A DNA stretch of 64,000 bases, from NCBI GenBank assembly GCA_039000515.1, contig JBCFYV010000012.1, positions 42,658,355-42,722,354 on the forward strand, read 5' to 3'. Position numbers and translations under genes: made by a program. The notes under the pieces are model-generated. The model made no database searches and was not told where the DNA came from. It saw only the letters and a program-made list of their open reading frames with translations. The stretch is from Timema cristinae. Lineage: Eukaryota > Arthropoda > Insecta > Phasmatodea > Timematidae. Shown here one piece after another: positions 11,077 through 22,883 of the stretch (position 1 is its first letter; every line of letters starts with the position of its first letter).

Positions 11077-12430
11077 TTTCGTAATACTCTTTTAGTTGAG
11101 AGCTTTGTATTTTTGTTTGTGACTATTTTTATGACTTTATCGCAAATTTCTTCAATTTTAAGTGCATAAGCGAATGCATATTTCACCAGTTTTCCGTGCA
11201 TATAAATCTGCCGCTTACTGATAAGATAAGGGTGCTGGGTTGGATTAAACACATCGTGTAGCCTATACAGACATGTGTACTTAGATTATGTTAATATCGT
11301 GTTGTTTGATTATCTTATGTTAGAGAGGTCCAGTTTTGAATCCAGGTTGCGTATCGTGAGACTTGTCTTACTTCAAATGGTTTACAACACTTTCTCCACG
11401 AAAGCTTTAATCCAATTGCTCTAAATTTGACCTTCCTCATCATACTCTATTATTAAAGTTAGTCGCGAGTATACTGAACAAATAAAAAGGCACAGGCAAA
11501 TAAAAAATATTTATTGTTGTTTTTTTACACGGTGTCACACCAACCACCTACTAGAATATCTGAATACTAATTATTAGTTTTTGTAGAAATTAGGAATTTA
11601 GGAACTATAGGTAAGGTTTCCACATTTTCGTTTTGAAAAATGGGAATCCTTAAAAATAAAACATTCTCTGTATATACAGCCAAGAATATAACCATTAACT
11701 CTCCACCATTGGAAAACCAAACCCGACATAATTTACGTATATTCTGGGTGACAAATTTTTAGAAATAATATTTACAAAAAAAATTCTTGTTTGAATAAGG
11801 AGGTTTTAAAAACATTAGACAGTTTGAGAATGCTAAAAAAAAAAAAATTCACAAAAAAAATTATTAATAAAAATTCAATTATCTCTTGTGCGTATAAATC
11901 GAACGGGTAGTAAGACGTGATAATAATAATAATAATTATTATTATTATTATAATCTGGCGATACACACGTTCTCTCACCGCTTTAACATCTACATAAAAG
12001 AACGTTTTGTAAACTTTGAACTAAACTTCACTTTTAAGTGTAGTATTCTTTCATATATTCATTTGCATCAAAGCATATCTTTCAGATCAAACGTGTATGG
12101 CAGCATGTATTCCCTTTCGACATGTATGACACGACTGCCATCAAAGAACATAATACAGGAATATTCAGGAGAGTAGGTAAAATTATTCATCCCTTTTATT
12201 TACAATGAAAATAAATGTTACGACACAATTGTACACACATTTTCATACTGTGTTTTATAGATTCAAAGAAAATTGGAAAATAGGTTTGAAGTAAGCTGCC
12301 CTTAAATAAGATTTACTCATAAAAACAATTACATCATTTTGTAAATGACAATAACCATTCTTTATAGATAATATCTAAAGCAAATTGTTCAAACATATTT
12401 ATCCAAATTTATTTTTTTTAAACGCATATA
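11077..12430. other. Unassigned AT-rich DNA with SINE-A scraps
   Basis: 11300-11450 carries a weak SINE-A head/body resemblance ('agttttgaatccagg', 'tttctccacgaaagc'). No host gene seen; the 120-codon minus ORF at 10890-11252 is the antisense shadow of the hAT fragment and its flank. Confidence 0.35.
11887..11952 (+). mobile_element. SINE-A/B 3' tail fragment with (TAA)n
   Basis: 'gcgtataaatcgaacgggta' and 'gtaagacgtg' match the shared SINE tail. It runs into (ATA)n that switches to (TTA)n, giving a self-complementary AT run. The rest of the element is missing. Confidence 0.7.
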
Positions 12431-12439
12431 TAAACTATC

Positions 12440-14250
12440 CTAGATAATCGTTTTTGTAAAAAAAAAAACTAATTTTTAATAAACAAGTATTCACAGATAT
12501 ACATTTTGAATTAAATCTTCGAGGAGAGTTTCCAAAGCACTCAAATTTGATATAATTTGATGTAAAACTACACATAAATGAGCTTATACCCCAAAAACGA
12601 GTATATACACAATTATTTTTTGTGACATACATTTCCAAGATACCCATTAGAAACCAAATTATAGATGCCAATGTTTAAATATTTCAATATTTTGAAAAAT
12701 AAGTCATTAGTAAACGAAAAATAAATATGTTTTTATCCCAAAAACAAGGATACAGTGTTATTTTTCATGTTAAACTTTTCACATATAAACATTTGAAACC
12801 AAATCGTTATAACCTTTTGTTTCATATTTCAAGTATTTAAAAAATCAATAATTTTTAAACTACCGATGAATGAGTTTATACCCAAAAAACATTTTAGCAT
12901 TGTTGTTTGTTACGTATGTGAACACGACCCAAAAAATGGATTTTAAAATTCTATCAGCATCACGTTTGTTTGTCGGTTTTCCTCAGCCACGTATCTAAAA
13001 CGGTGGGATATATTTTGTTCAAACTTGATATCTACATTTTATAGGGCAATACCACAACATTTTCTTTTTCATACTAACCCTTCAATCATAGGTAATGCAT
13101 TGATATTATTTTTAATGAAATTACGATTTTTTCGAAAACTTTGTACCGATTCTGTTTTAAACGCGTATCTAGGATTTATTTGACATTACAAATAGAAATA
13201 TTTTACATGGTTTTAGGAGTAACTTTCATTGAAAGATAGTTTATTGATGAGAGGTTTTTCAAAAACTTGAAATATTTTACAAATGGTTCTAACAATTTGG
13301 ATCTAAATGGCAAATAGGTATCTTGGTGGTGTTTGACATAATAAATAACAGTGTTTACTTGTTTTTGGGGTAAATACTCATTAATGGGTGATGTAACAAT
13401 GATTGATTTTTAAAATTTGAAAGGATTTACAAATGGTTTTGTATTTGTTTCAAAATGGGTATTCTGGAAGTTCTTGACGTCACAAATAGCACTATTTAAT
13501 TGTTTTTCAGGCAAAAATTCGTCAAGGGGGGTTTACTGATGACAAATATTTCAAAAAATTAAATTTTTTTCAAATGGTTTAGAAAACTTGGTTCCAAATG
13601 GATATGTTTGGAGTGTTTAACATGAAAATATCCCTGTACTGAATTTTGGGTAAAAATTACATAAACGGTATTTTACAGAAGAGCTATTTTAAAATTGCTG
13701 TAATGATTTTGCTTAAAAGTATTTATAGATAATGTTGGAAATGCACATGACAAATAAAGCTGGATACATTTTTGGGTGAAAATTTGGCCATGGGTAATTT
13801 ATTAATGACTGTTTTTTACATGTATATATTTAAAAAAAATGCACTATCGATTAGGTTCAAAATTGATATTGAGATATCATTTTATATATCAATATTAATT
13901 TATCTTTATTCGTCCAAAATAAAATATTTTAACGGTAGTTTACCTATAACAAACTATACAGAGTTTAAATATTTTGGAAAATGATCTTGAAGAAATATTC
14001 GAAATGGGAAGCTATAAATAGTTTTACATTATAAATAAGAATAAGATTTTTTTATAAATAACAAATACTTTTAAGGTAGTTTACAAATAACTCCATTTGA
14101 AAATTTTAATTTGAAAGATTTGATTTAAATTGTATATATTAATTGTAATTATTATAATTAACAAGATAATGTGTTTGTTTTTATGATTGAAACATGTTCG
14201 AGGGTAATTTACTAAAACGTATTTGAAAATTGTATTGAATTTGTAATACA
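12440..14250. repeat. Degenerate array of ~140-bp monomers with an orientation switch
   Basis: On the right (about 13130-14250) the anchor 'gtttactgatga'-like motif, followed by 'acaaatggtt' and 'tttggatctaaatgg', recurs near 13243, 13385, 13525, 13668, 13797, 13935, 14076 and 14205, a spacing of 129-143 bp. On the left (about 12440-12930) the same monomer appears in reverse complement, for example 'taccccaaaaac' and 'atacccattagaaaccaaa', near 12560, 12702 and 12858. A ~200-bp unmatched centre lies between. Identity between monomers looks low, so the array is old. No coding sense. Confidence 0.75.
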
Positions 14251-14379
14251 TAACATGGAAAATTTGTGCGATTATACTACAAAATTATGTTCCACCTTGT
14301 GCTTCACACTATAATATTATTAAGTATTATTTGAATCGTGGCAGTTAGATTAGCGTCAGCAGACCCACATTAGATTATA

Positions 14380-14475
14380 GATAAAGTAAAAGCCCATTTT
14401 TTAAATCCATTCATTAAAACTACCGAGATTCGAACCCAAACCGTTTTGTTATTGGCAAACCAAATAAACGTATAT
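14380..14475 (-). mobile_element. SINE head fragment
   Basis: 'accgagattcgaaccc' is a reversed B-box (GGGTTCGAATCTCGG), preceded by a degraded body. The tail is missing. Confidence 0.5.
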
Positions 14476-14526
14476 TATTGCATATTTTCACGCGGCTATC
14501 TGCAAATATAGATTTTAATTTTGCCA

Positions 14527-14765
14527 CCATTTATTACTACCCATCAGGACTGCATGAATTTGAATTACGTAAACGGTATAGGTATGAGAAAGGTTCAATT
14601 TAGAGTAAATAAACCAGAAATTTTATGGAGGGAGAGAGAGAAACCAATTTAGGTAAGAAATTTCCTTAGAACTCCCGGGATTGACTTGAGTTCAACTTTC
14701 CTACCACAAGGTTAACTATACTAGGTGAGTCCGACATTATAACTGCGTTACCACTGATGCAAGTG
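14527..14765 (-). mobile_element. SINE-A copy
   Basis: Reading on the minus strand, a degraded head ('gttgaactcaagtcaatccc'), the body 'ctctctctccctccataaaa' and the tail 'cctgatgggtagtaa' occur in family order. Several small deletions. Confidence 0.65.
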
Positions 14766-15189
14766 AATATAAGGATTAAATATTATTATGCATAGAAGTA
14801 TAAAATTCCTATTTTAATATCCAACCAAACTGTACTTAAATCATCCAATGGAATTTCTAGGAACTATATACATATCCAGTCCTTTTCTTTGAGGTCGGGA
14901 AATTAAAAGTCCGAGAAAGTTTGTCCTGAATGAACATTTTTGGGTGAAATGGCTCAAATTTTTCGAGCACTCTTTTAATAAAGCTTGTTGATTCTTACTG
15001 TGAGGGAGAGCCGGTGCGAATTTCTGCATGAAATAAAGTAAATAACTCTACAGCGGAAAAATAGTGGAGGAAGGCATTAGAGAAGGGGATGAATATTAAA
15101 CATGGCTTTATATAATCATTGTGTATTACTACTTTTTCAGTCTATACGAATGTAATTATCATAAATATATTATGATAATTACTCTAATT
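14766..15189. other. Unassigned DNA
   Basis: Nothing recognised. A 62-codon minus-strand ORF (14841-15029) has no family match that I know. Confidence 0.35.
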
Positions 15190-15371
15190 TGGGTAAGGAT
15201 GCAGAAGGAAGCATTTTAGAGGTAACATAGCTGCATTGGAGGTTTGTAGAAAACAATTTATTAAAAATCACATTCAATGGACTCATCCGTGATTTGAACC
15301 CGGATCTCTACGTCATCAACAGGCCAGTTTAATATGAGAGTGACGCCTTAGACTAAGTGTAGAGAAGGCAA
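15190..15371 (-). mobile_element. SINE-A fragment (head and part of body)
   Basis: 'gatttgaacccggatctcta' is a reversed B-box region, followed by a reversed head ending 'gacgccttagactaagtg'. The 3' tail is not recognisable. Confidence 0.6.
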
Positions 15372-16189
15372 CTTGTCACTTGATTGTTTTCTCATGAGGC
15401 CACACACTACATGTACAGTATGTTTTGCGAAATTATAAATACGTACTTTACCTAAATATAAGTCAATGTCTTTTTAGTAATCCATAAAGCCGCAAACGGT
15501 GTTTGTTCTCTACCTTTTTTCCTTTTCATTCAACGAGGACAGATTTCAAATTTCTATCTGTATATAGATGAACAATTAAATAAAACACAATATAAAATAT
15601 TCGGCAGAAACAGTGTTTTCGCTCTTTATCTAGTTTGTTTTCAATGGAGTGTAGTTTATAAACGATACAAGGACATAAATTAAAAGAATATTTGACTGGT
15701 AGAACGAATCACCTCAAAAGGTCACAGGTTACCAATCACTGCCTCCGACCATTAGCCACTGAAGTGAGCAAAATGAAATTTTAAAACTAAAAACAAAACT
15801 TATCTGTGTGGGCTATTTTGTGTCAGAAATAATTTTAACATACATTTGATATTTCAAACAATGTTAACGAGAAGGGTTTCAACCTCACATTTAAGTATTT
15901 AAGAAGAGTTTTATGAACTGGACATGGTTACAATTTTAAAATATTATTGTTTAAAATACAATTAGTTTAAAATGAGTAATCTCATTATTTAAACTACGAA
16001 GAACTTAGAGATTCCAAAGATTGTATAAGAAAATTACATTTTCTCTTTTAGATTTAAATTTTAGCTTTTGGTTGAGATTTGGTCAAATTTTTTTTCAGGT
16101 AATATTATTCCAAAAAATAATATGGATAATAAATCCTATTCATGAGAGGTAAAAATAAATATGAATCAATTTACACCACTCACTCTTTT
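15372..16189. other. Unassigned AT-rich DNA
   Basis: No gene or repeat recognised. Confidence 0.35.
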
Positions 16190-16452
16190 TTATTATTATT
16201 TAGCACCACGTCTTACTACCCGTAGGTGTTATACACTTAAGTACTAATTACGTTAATGTATTAGGAATTGGGAATGCTGAATTTAGAGGAAGTGAACCCA
16301 TATTTACGCGGAGGGAGAGTGAAAAACCATTTAGGAAATCCCCCTCCCCCAGTTCACCAGACTGAGTTTCGAACCTCGATCTCCTCATCCTCAGCAGTTT
16401 AGCTCAACATGAAACTATCGCGTTAGCCAACTACGCCACCGAGGCGGTCGGC
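16190..16452 (-). mobile_element. SINE-A, best preserved copy
   Basis: Read on the minus strand it starts with 'ggtggcgtagttggctaacg', an almost canonical tRNA 5' part with the A box. The B box follows ('gaggttcgaaact'), then a body with 'cactctccctccgcgtaaat', then the tail 'cctacgggtagtaagacgtg' and a (TAA)n 3' end. The clear head and tail make it the reference copy for the family in this window. Target-site duplication not evident. Confidence 0.85.
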
Positions 16453-16675
16453 TATTCCTAGATACTCCAAAAACACCGAACGCATACCACATTCATCTAT
16501 GAGATAAACGTCATTTTTAGATAAATAAGCTCAGCAGACCATATTAACGGTCCCCTAAATTCACACTTTATACATCACCATAATATAATTCAAGTTCTTA
16601 TTAGGACGTTTCCTGTCTAAATAATGTAATATGACAATCGATATTAAACTATTTTTGTAATTATATTTTACTCAG

Positions 16676-16906
16676 ATTGGTGGTACAATAGCAGAAGGCT
16701 TCACTCTTAATAAATATACTAGATTTATTACTATGGGAAGTTCATGGTTCGAAAGCCTGCCTGATGTACTAGAGGTGGACTTTCTTAAATTGTACGCCCC
16801 TTTCCCTTGACGCAAATGTGACATCACTTTTTCTATAGCATACCATCCTGATCTCAACTTCTAAATATTCAATATTCTGACAACCCAAATGGGTCCCAGG
16901 CATGGT
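16676..16906 (+). mobile_element. SINE-A copy
   Basis: 'catggttcgaaagcctgcct' holds the B box; body 'tgacgcaaatgtgacatcac'; tail 'caacccaaatgggtcccagg' is degraded at the 'gtaagac' part. The A-box region is weak. Confidence 0.65.
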
Positions 16907-17097
16907 TTTCTATTTTATTAAATATTTTTATCTGCTTTATAAATAAATTAAATATCTAGTTATAATTCCTTAAATCTTAGAGAAGTTCAAGTTTTGCAAT
17001 TGATGGTCATATCTAAGAAGCTTTAAATTATGTTTGGCACAAAGATTCGATCAACTATTTAATATAGAATAATCTTATACACTTCAATGTCCGAATG

Positions 17098-17328
17098 AAC
17101 TAAGGCATCGCTATCGAACTAAACCAAACTGATGATGAAGGGGAGATCAGGGTTTGAGTCCCTGTCTGATGTACTATACTAGGGCTGGTTTTTCTAAAAT
17201 TGTTTTCGACTCTCACTTTCTCTAAAATGTGGGTGCACTTTCTCTAAATTATATCTTCCTCATCCTTAATGATTAATGTAACTAGTATATGGGCATAGAA
17301 GCTGAACAGGTAGTAAGACATGGTGCTA
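17098..17328 (+). mobile_element. SINE-A copy
   Basis: Head 'aactgatgatgaaggggaga' with B box 'gggtttgagtccc'; body 'actctcactttctctaaaat'; tail 'gctgaacaggtagtaagaca'. It ends directly before the Helitron remnant that begins near 17397. Confidence 0.75.
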
Positions 17329-17396
17329 TACAAATTACCCTAATACACTATAACCTTATTATATTGGTCATGCGTGGCTACGTGAATGAGTTATTT

Positions 17397-17985
17397 TAGC
17401 CGCAAAAAATATCGATGTTGACGCTATTAATTTCAAAATACAACAGTATTGCCTAAAAATGAGATATCGTTTAAATCGATCGACGCTGTTGTCGATCCTG
17501 ACGAAGCAGTCAGTTATCATGTTGAATTTTTGAATTCACTGGATTTACCGGAATGCCCCCACATAGCTTGCGATTAAAAATTGGTTCACCAATCATGTTG
17601 TTTCGGAATTTAAATGCACCTAAGCTATGCAATGGCACGCGATTGTTCATAAAATTTTTATGGCTAATGTGTTTGAAGCTACCATTTTGAACGGCAAGTT
17701 TCAAGGTGAGGTTGTTCTCCTGCCACGGATCCCAATGATCCCTTCAGACTCACCCATTCCATTCAGACGCTTGCAATTTCCAATTCGTTTGGCATTCGCA
17801 ATGACTATTAATAAGTCACAAGGTCAAACAATGTCCATTTGTGGTTGGATCTAGAAAATCGGTGCTTCTCACATGGTCAATTATATGTAGCGTGTTCTCG
17901 CGGTGGCAAACCATCAAGTTTGTTCATATATACACCTCAGGGATTGACAAAAAACATTGTTCATCAACTCGGATTAAGATAAAAA
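17397..17985 (+). pseudogene. Helitron Pif1-type helicase, C-terminal part, frameshifted
   Basis: Pieces in shifting frames read 'NIDVDAINFKIQQ', then 'EFLNSLDLP'-like, then an open stretch at 17627-17854 with '[20 protein letters not shown]' and 'RLQFPIRLAFAMTINKSQGQ'. The last contains the helicase motif with KSQGQT that is conserved in Pif1/RecD-like helicases of Helitrons. 'HGQLYV'-like, 'CSR-GKPSSLFIYTPQG' and 'TKNIVHQL' follow. A stop after 'SICGWI' and several frame changes make it dead. Known role in the family: DNA unwinding during rolling-circle-like transposition. Confidence 0.85.
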
Positions 17986-18074
17986 CAAAACTAACTTTAT
18001 TGATTTTGTCGGACAGTTTTTTATAAAATTACAACCTTAGGTATAAAGGGGGTGAAGTTTCTATGAAGCTGACT

Positions 18075-18137
18075 GTACGTATCATCGAAATAGTATGTAC
18101 TTCGTACAAAGAGTACATACTATTTGATGGTACGTAT
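18075..18137. repeat. Subterminal palindrome of Helitron A
   Basis: Two arms of about 26 bp (left starting 'gtacgtatcatcg', right ending 'gatggtacgtat') flank a ~10-nt loop. There is one bulged base and one or two mismatches. A matching hairpin exists in copy B at 25048-25111. Confidence 0.85.
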
Positions 18138-18937
18138 ATAGGTAAGTTGTTCTGCTTAAGCCCGTAAAGGTTCTCGGCCCAAAACAGTATATGTTTTGCA
18201 CTATGAAAATAGAAACAATTAAATGTAATTTGACATTTGTCATATTTGAAGGTACGTCAATAAAATAAAATTAGCTGTACCCAGCATACAGATTTGTAAG
18301 CAAGCTTCGCAATTTTTTTTCGATACAGTGATATTTGTGGAGTTTTGGCGAAATTCCAAAAATTGTAGGGATCACTATTCCATATATTATTATTTTTAAT
18401 AATGGATACCATGTATGTATAAGTGTCTAGCAGTTCCTATTCTAAGTAAAATTTATTAGAATCAGAAACAGACAGACGGATTGGGAAAGCATTGCCATTA
18501 CTGTGAAACAAAGTATTTGTAATGTACTCTTGTCTCAATATAGTTGATTTTGAGGAAAGAAAAGATGTTTTATTTTGTATGTTGTCTTGACAAACCCTGA
18601 ATTTTTAATATTCGTGTAACACACTAATTGAGTTTATTGTGAATTTGTAATTGTGGTGATCACATAGTGTTTGTTTTATTATCGAAATAAATTATGCCAC
18701 CCAAATGAAAAGCCAACGTTCGGGCGGGACAACGTCTGTCGGGTCCACTAGTATATATAACACTCATCACGCAATTCCATTAGGGGTGGGCCAGATACTG
18801 TTAATATAGCTAAAAAAACAACTTCCTAATTAATACATACTAATTAACTATCGCTATACATTCTTATCCTTGCATACTTTAATCACTAAACAACATTAAT
18901 ACATCGAGTTAGACATGCTATTTTATTCTTAAAGCTC

Positions 18938-19560
18938 TTAATGATTCTCTTTTTCGCACATTCATCTACAACACTTATCAACGTCTTTCATGGTCTACAC
19001 CTTCCTCTTAATCTACACACTTTACCTTCATTCATTTGTTTCGTCACAAGATCCATATACTCATTCTCTCAATATGCCCAAATCACCGTAAGACATTTAT
19101 TTTTCATTTACCTATTGTATTCCCTTTCAAAACACGCTCCTTCAGCACCTAGTCATTACTGACTCTGTCCATACGAGTTTTTCCACGTACATTTTTTTAG
19201 ATATATTTTTCCAAATTCATTCACCTTGCTCTTGTGTTTCTCATGACAACCCCACGCTTAGCATCCGTAAAACAAATTTGGTGTTAACACAATTTTATTT
19301 AGTGCCATCTTTGCCTCTTTTGATACTACTTAATTATTTGCTATTGCTATACTACTGCGAGATGCATTCACCCGTATGTCGATTTCACAATCCATCCAAT
19401 TTTACAGAACATTCCGCTCAGATATACAAAACCAATCACTTGTTTTAGTAGTTTTCCTTTTATTGACAATCATTTCCTGATCCATCCTTATCCAAAACTA
19501 CTACCTATGATTTTGAGACATATATTCGAAGATCCATTATGTTTCTCGCCACACTGTGTG
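18938..19560 (-). pseudogene. Decayed LINE, reverse-transcriptase C-terminal region (copy 1)
   Basis: On the minus strand the DNA aligns with 39065-39690 along its full length. Shared blocks include 'gtgaaatcgaca', 'gagaaacacaagagc', 'gtggaaaaactc' and 'catattgagagaatgagta'. Here the frame is broken by many stops and indels. The corresponding protein in the better copy carries 'RWFAHIERM', typical of the C-terminus of insect non-LTR polymerases. Degenerate and 5' truncated. Confidence 0.7.
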
Positions 19561-19709
19561 ATTGTGAATGAGTATATTAGTATATATGTAATAAGAAAGA
19601 AAGAAAAATGTATATATACATATTAACGACCTAAGGCTGTCCCCCTGTCACAGTCTTACATGTTATACTACAGTAAATTAAAAAAACTCGTAACATTTTA
19701 ACTCAAATA

Positions 19710-20140
19710 ATATTTAAGGACACTCCAAGCCCACTCAAATTGAAAGCAGTACTACAATCTGGGCGTGAAATTATTGTTGTTTTTAACAGTTAACTGCAAT
19801 ATGTACGGTAGTCTGTAGTGTTATGTGTTCTTAGAAAGTCTTTAATCTACATATGTTATTTTAAAATGTTTAAAATGTTCTCGTTGGATAGATCTAAAAG
19901 TTTATTACTTACTAAAAATTATACTGTAAATAATTAAAAATTATAAAAAGGGTCATTTGACCATGAAACTACATCTACGAAAGTTCTTCGTGACTGCACA
20001 CATTAAGTTAAAGTATTTACTATGTTTTCCGAACAAGTTTAATAAGTACTGCTTATGCACCTCGGACTTCATCGTCTCATTAAAGATCTGTAAAATAGAA
20101 AATCCATGTTAGGATTTATCATTCACACTATACAAGCTTT
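19710..20140 (+). repeat. Left arm of a diverged inverted repeat
   Basis: Matches 21220-21640 in reverse complement. Examples: 'aaagtctttaatctacatat' in both, 'aattataaaaagggtcattt' against 'aattataaaaagagtcattt', 'ccatgaaact', and 'ccaagcccactcaaattg' against 'ccaagaccactccaattg'. I judge identity at roughly three quarters, with indels. Nature of the element unknown. Confidence 0.75.
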
Positions 20141-20164
20141 TAAGCAAATCTGCAGCTTTTTTTG

Positions 20165-20930
20165 AATGGCAATCATCATCATAAACTGTTTCCAGCCTTT
20201 GTCTGGGTCAGTGATGTAAAATGCTATATCTTCCCTATCTTTGCACTATTATTATTTTATTTGCTTCCATTAATCTTCTCTCACACGCACGCTTCCTGTT
20301 ATCTGCTCCTCCCATCTCGTTTTTTACATCCCTTGCGGTATTTTTCGTATATATATATATATATAATATTAATTTACCTTCTTTTATGTTCTTTCCTCCA
20401 TCATGCCCAAACCATCTCAGTCCTGTGTCCACTACTATCTCATGTACTCCATCAACCTCCGTCCTTTCCCGGATGACTTCATTTCTAAACTTGTTTCTCC
20501 CCGTGACATCTAACATGTTCCTCTCAAATTTCATTCCCATGGCCAACACCCTTTCCTAGTCTCTCTTACATTCAATGTCCATGATTCTGCTGCATGTGTG
20601 ACCATAAGTACACATAGTATGCCATTTATAAGACTTCCTTACACTTCAAGGGCGCTTCTCTTCATCATTGCAGGTCTCTCACACACTCTTACTTATTTTT
20701 ACGTATATCTATAGAACAACTCTCCCTGCTGTCCTCTTTTCATTAGATCCTCTCTACTTCAACCTTTCATCTTAATCACGCTTCTAAGATATTTTACATT
20801 CTGTACTTTTCTAAGCTCTACTCCATCCATCATTATATATTTACTAGGCCTTATCCTTTTCCTTGTCTTTATCATCACTCTCACACTTTGCCATGATAAA
20901 TTAATGCACTAATTTACGATGTTCTCTTGA
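20165..20930 (-). pseudogene. Decayed LINE reverse-transcriptase thumb/C-terminal fragment (second family or region)
   Basis: On the minus strand, broken frames read 'MMDGVELRKVQNVKYL', then 'VTHAAESWTLNVRETR', then, in an open stretch (20235-20549), 'NKFRNEVIRERTEVDGVHEI' and 'VDTGLRWFGHDGG'. The order matches the end of insect LINE polymerases (a KV-F-YLG block, an ESWTL block, an LRWFGH block). A short (TA)n insertion at about 20348 splits the last part. It sits exactly between the arms of the inverted repeat. Confidence 0.65.
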
Positions 20931-21219
20931 GCCAAATACTTCAAAATAATGGTGATAAAAATTGCAAAATGTTGGTCTTAAGACGGCACAGTACCATTGG
21001 TGGTACCGGTACTTAAGATCACATATTGCAAAATAATCTCAAAACAGAAAGAGGCAGATATTTATTAAATACACGTCCTATTACAGTCTTTGGTAAAGAT
21101 ATATCTCACAGTTTCTTTCAAACTATTGGTATGGACGTCAGTTTTCTTAACGTTCCTGTTGAAACCCAGCCATAAATGCAAACATTTACGAAAGCGGAAT
21201 ATTCAGTTAAAATCTTGTC

Positions 21220-21640
21220 CTGTGGGAATGATTGCATATAAAGTGGATTTATCTATCATATAGACATTCAAATATCCTATGAAAGCTGGGCAAAGGAATA
21301 CTAACTATTAAAAATTGTTTAGAAACTTGATAAATAATTTAACTTATTGTGTCCAATCGCGAAAACTTGCATGGATTTAGTTTCATGGTAAAATGACTCT
21401 TTTTATAATTTTGAATTAACTACAATATGATGTTTAAAAACCCAACACATTTTGATCAATAGAGCAAGTAATTTTAAGCCATTTCCAATAACATATGTAG
21501 ATTAAAGACTTTCCAAGAATACACAACACTATAGACTACGGTACATATTATCAACAGCTAAGAGCACCAATACTTTGTCTAAATTGTAAAACAGTTTACA
21601 ATTGGAGTGGTCTTGGAGGACCTCTAAATATTGTTTGATT
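21220..21640 (-). repeat. Right arm of the diverged inverted repeat
   Basis: Reverse complement of 19710-20140, as described there. About 1.1 kb separates the arms, mostly the LINE fragment. Confidence 0.75.
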
Positions 21641-21756
21641 AAGTTGAAATATTACTGCCAATTTACAGTAGTGATCCATATGAGAAGGTGTGAGCGAGTG
21701 TTATCACTTTAATTTTTCAGGACACTCACAATGTATGTAGGTATATATATTTGTAT

Positions 21757-21845
21757 TCTATATATGTATATAATAATAAAATTTATTTAATTATATAATA
21801 TATAAAATACAATATATATAAATATGTAATCTATTTTAATATATA
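21757..21845 (+). repeat. AT-rich ~88-bp direct repeat, left copy, at Helitron B's 5' side
   Basis: 'taataaaatttatttaatta' and 'gaatatgtaatctat'-like blocks reappear in the same order at 25950-26042. Because it is AT-rich, only the order of blocks makes it convincing. Confidence 0.6.
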
Positions 21846-22149
21846 TAATTCTTCTGTACGTGTGTATTGTCACTGAAATCCTCCTAAACGGCTGGACCGA
21901 ATTTGATGACATTTTTTGTGTGTGTTTGAGTGGGTCCATGGATGGTTTTGATTCACAATTGAACCCGGTAGGTGGCGCTGCAATCGGGTTCTAGGATTTA
22001 TTTTTATTTTTTAGGGAATTTATTTGAGGGGACTTTTTTTTAAAGATTTTTTGCATATCAGAACATGTAACCTCACAATTTCACTCCCCCACCACCCCCC
22101 AATATTATAATATGAATATAAATGAATAATGACGTTAAACCTTCTGAAT

Positions 22150-22497
22150 AGTGAATAATTGAACTTCTAGAATAATTCATAGTTATTTGTGTCCAATAGT
22201 GCATTGATTTCGAATCTGTGTATTGACGTACGCAATTGAACTTCTGAAATAATTCATAGTTATGTTTGTGTAACAGAGGTGGCATTGATTTGAATTCTGT
22301 GGTATTTGACGTACGCATAATTGAACTTCTGAGAATAATTAATAGTTATGTTTGTGTACCATAGGTGGCATTGATTTCAAATTCTGTGGTATTTGACGTA
22401 CTCATAATTGAACTTCTGAGAATAATTCATAGTTATGTTTGTGTACCATAGGTGGCATTGATTTCGAATTCTGTGGTATTTGACATACGCATCATTA
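22150..22497 (+). repeat. ~85-bp tandem repeat in the Helitron 5' region, four units
   Basis: The phrase 'aattgaacttct' recurs at 22157, 22234, 22319 and 22406; each unit also has 'cattgatttcgaattctg' and 'atttgacgtac'. The first unit is shorter (77 bp); the others are 85-87 bp. Confidence 0.9.
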
Positions 22498-22883
22498 TAT
22501 GCGCAAGTTTCTTGCGTCATGGCTTGGCGTTGTTTTGACATTTCAATTTATGTACGATGTGTTTCGATATTCTATGTATCACAATCGCGTGAATATTGAG
22601 TGTATTTTTCATCAATTGTACTCAAATACATACATTGGGAAAATGTGTAAGGTGCTGTGTTGAAGTGAATATCTTACATGATCTTCCATAAATTTAAATT
22701 ATATACATGCGTATTCAATGACAATCATTCTAACCTGCAAATTTTTATTTTAAGTGCTTTTTGTGTCGATGATTTTATAAAATTTACGAAGTGTTAAACG
22801 TTTATCGAAAAAAAAAAAACATTAATCTATAAAATTAAAATATAAGTGCTTATATTTTGGTGTTGTGTGTTTATTAAAGAACA

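Larger units (their letters stand above)
17397..18751 (+). mobile_element. Helitron copy A: 3' half ending at CTAG
   Basis: The segment runs from the helicase C-terminal coding region through a ~750-bp 3' non-coding part to CTAG at 18748-18751, followed by T, the classic Helitron 3' terminus. About 830 bp before the CTAG (17915-18751) align closely with 24890-25723 of copy B, which defines the family. Copy A has lost its 5' end, the Rep domain and most of the helicase. A palindrome lies about 615 bp from the end. Confidence 0.85.

Noticed and set aside
10890..11252. 120-codon minus-strand ORF
   Set aside because: It is antisense to the hAT dimerisation fragment, which has the recognisable motif on the plus strand.
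16190..16452. A real tRNA gene at the SINE-A head
   Set aside because: A and B boxes are present but the acceptor stem and anticodon arm do not close, and a SINE body follows.
20162..20559. Two overlapping plus-strand ORFs of 104 and 112 codons
   Set aside because: They are antisense to the LINE fragment, which has recognisable polymerase-end motifs on the minus strand.
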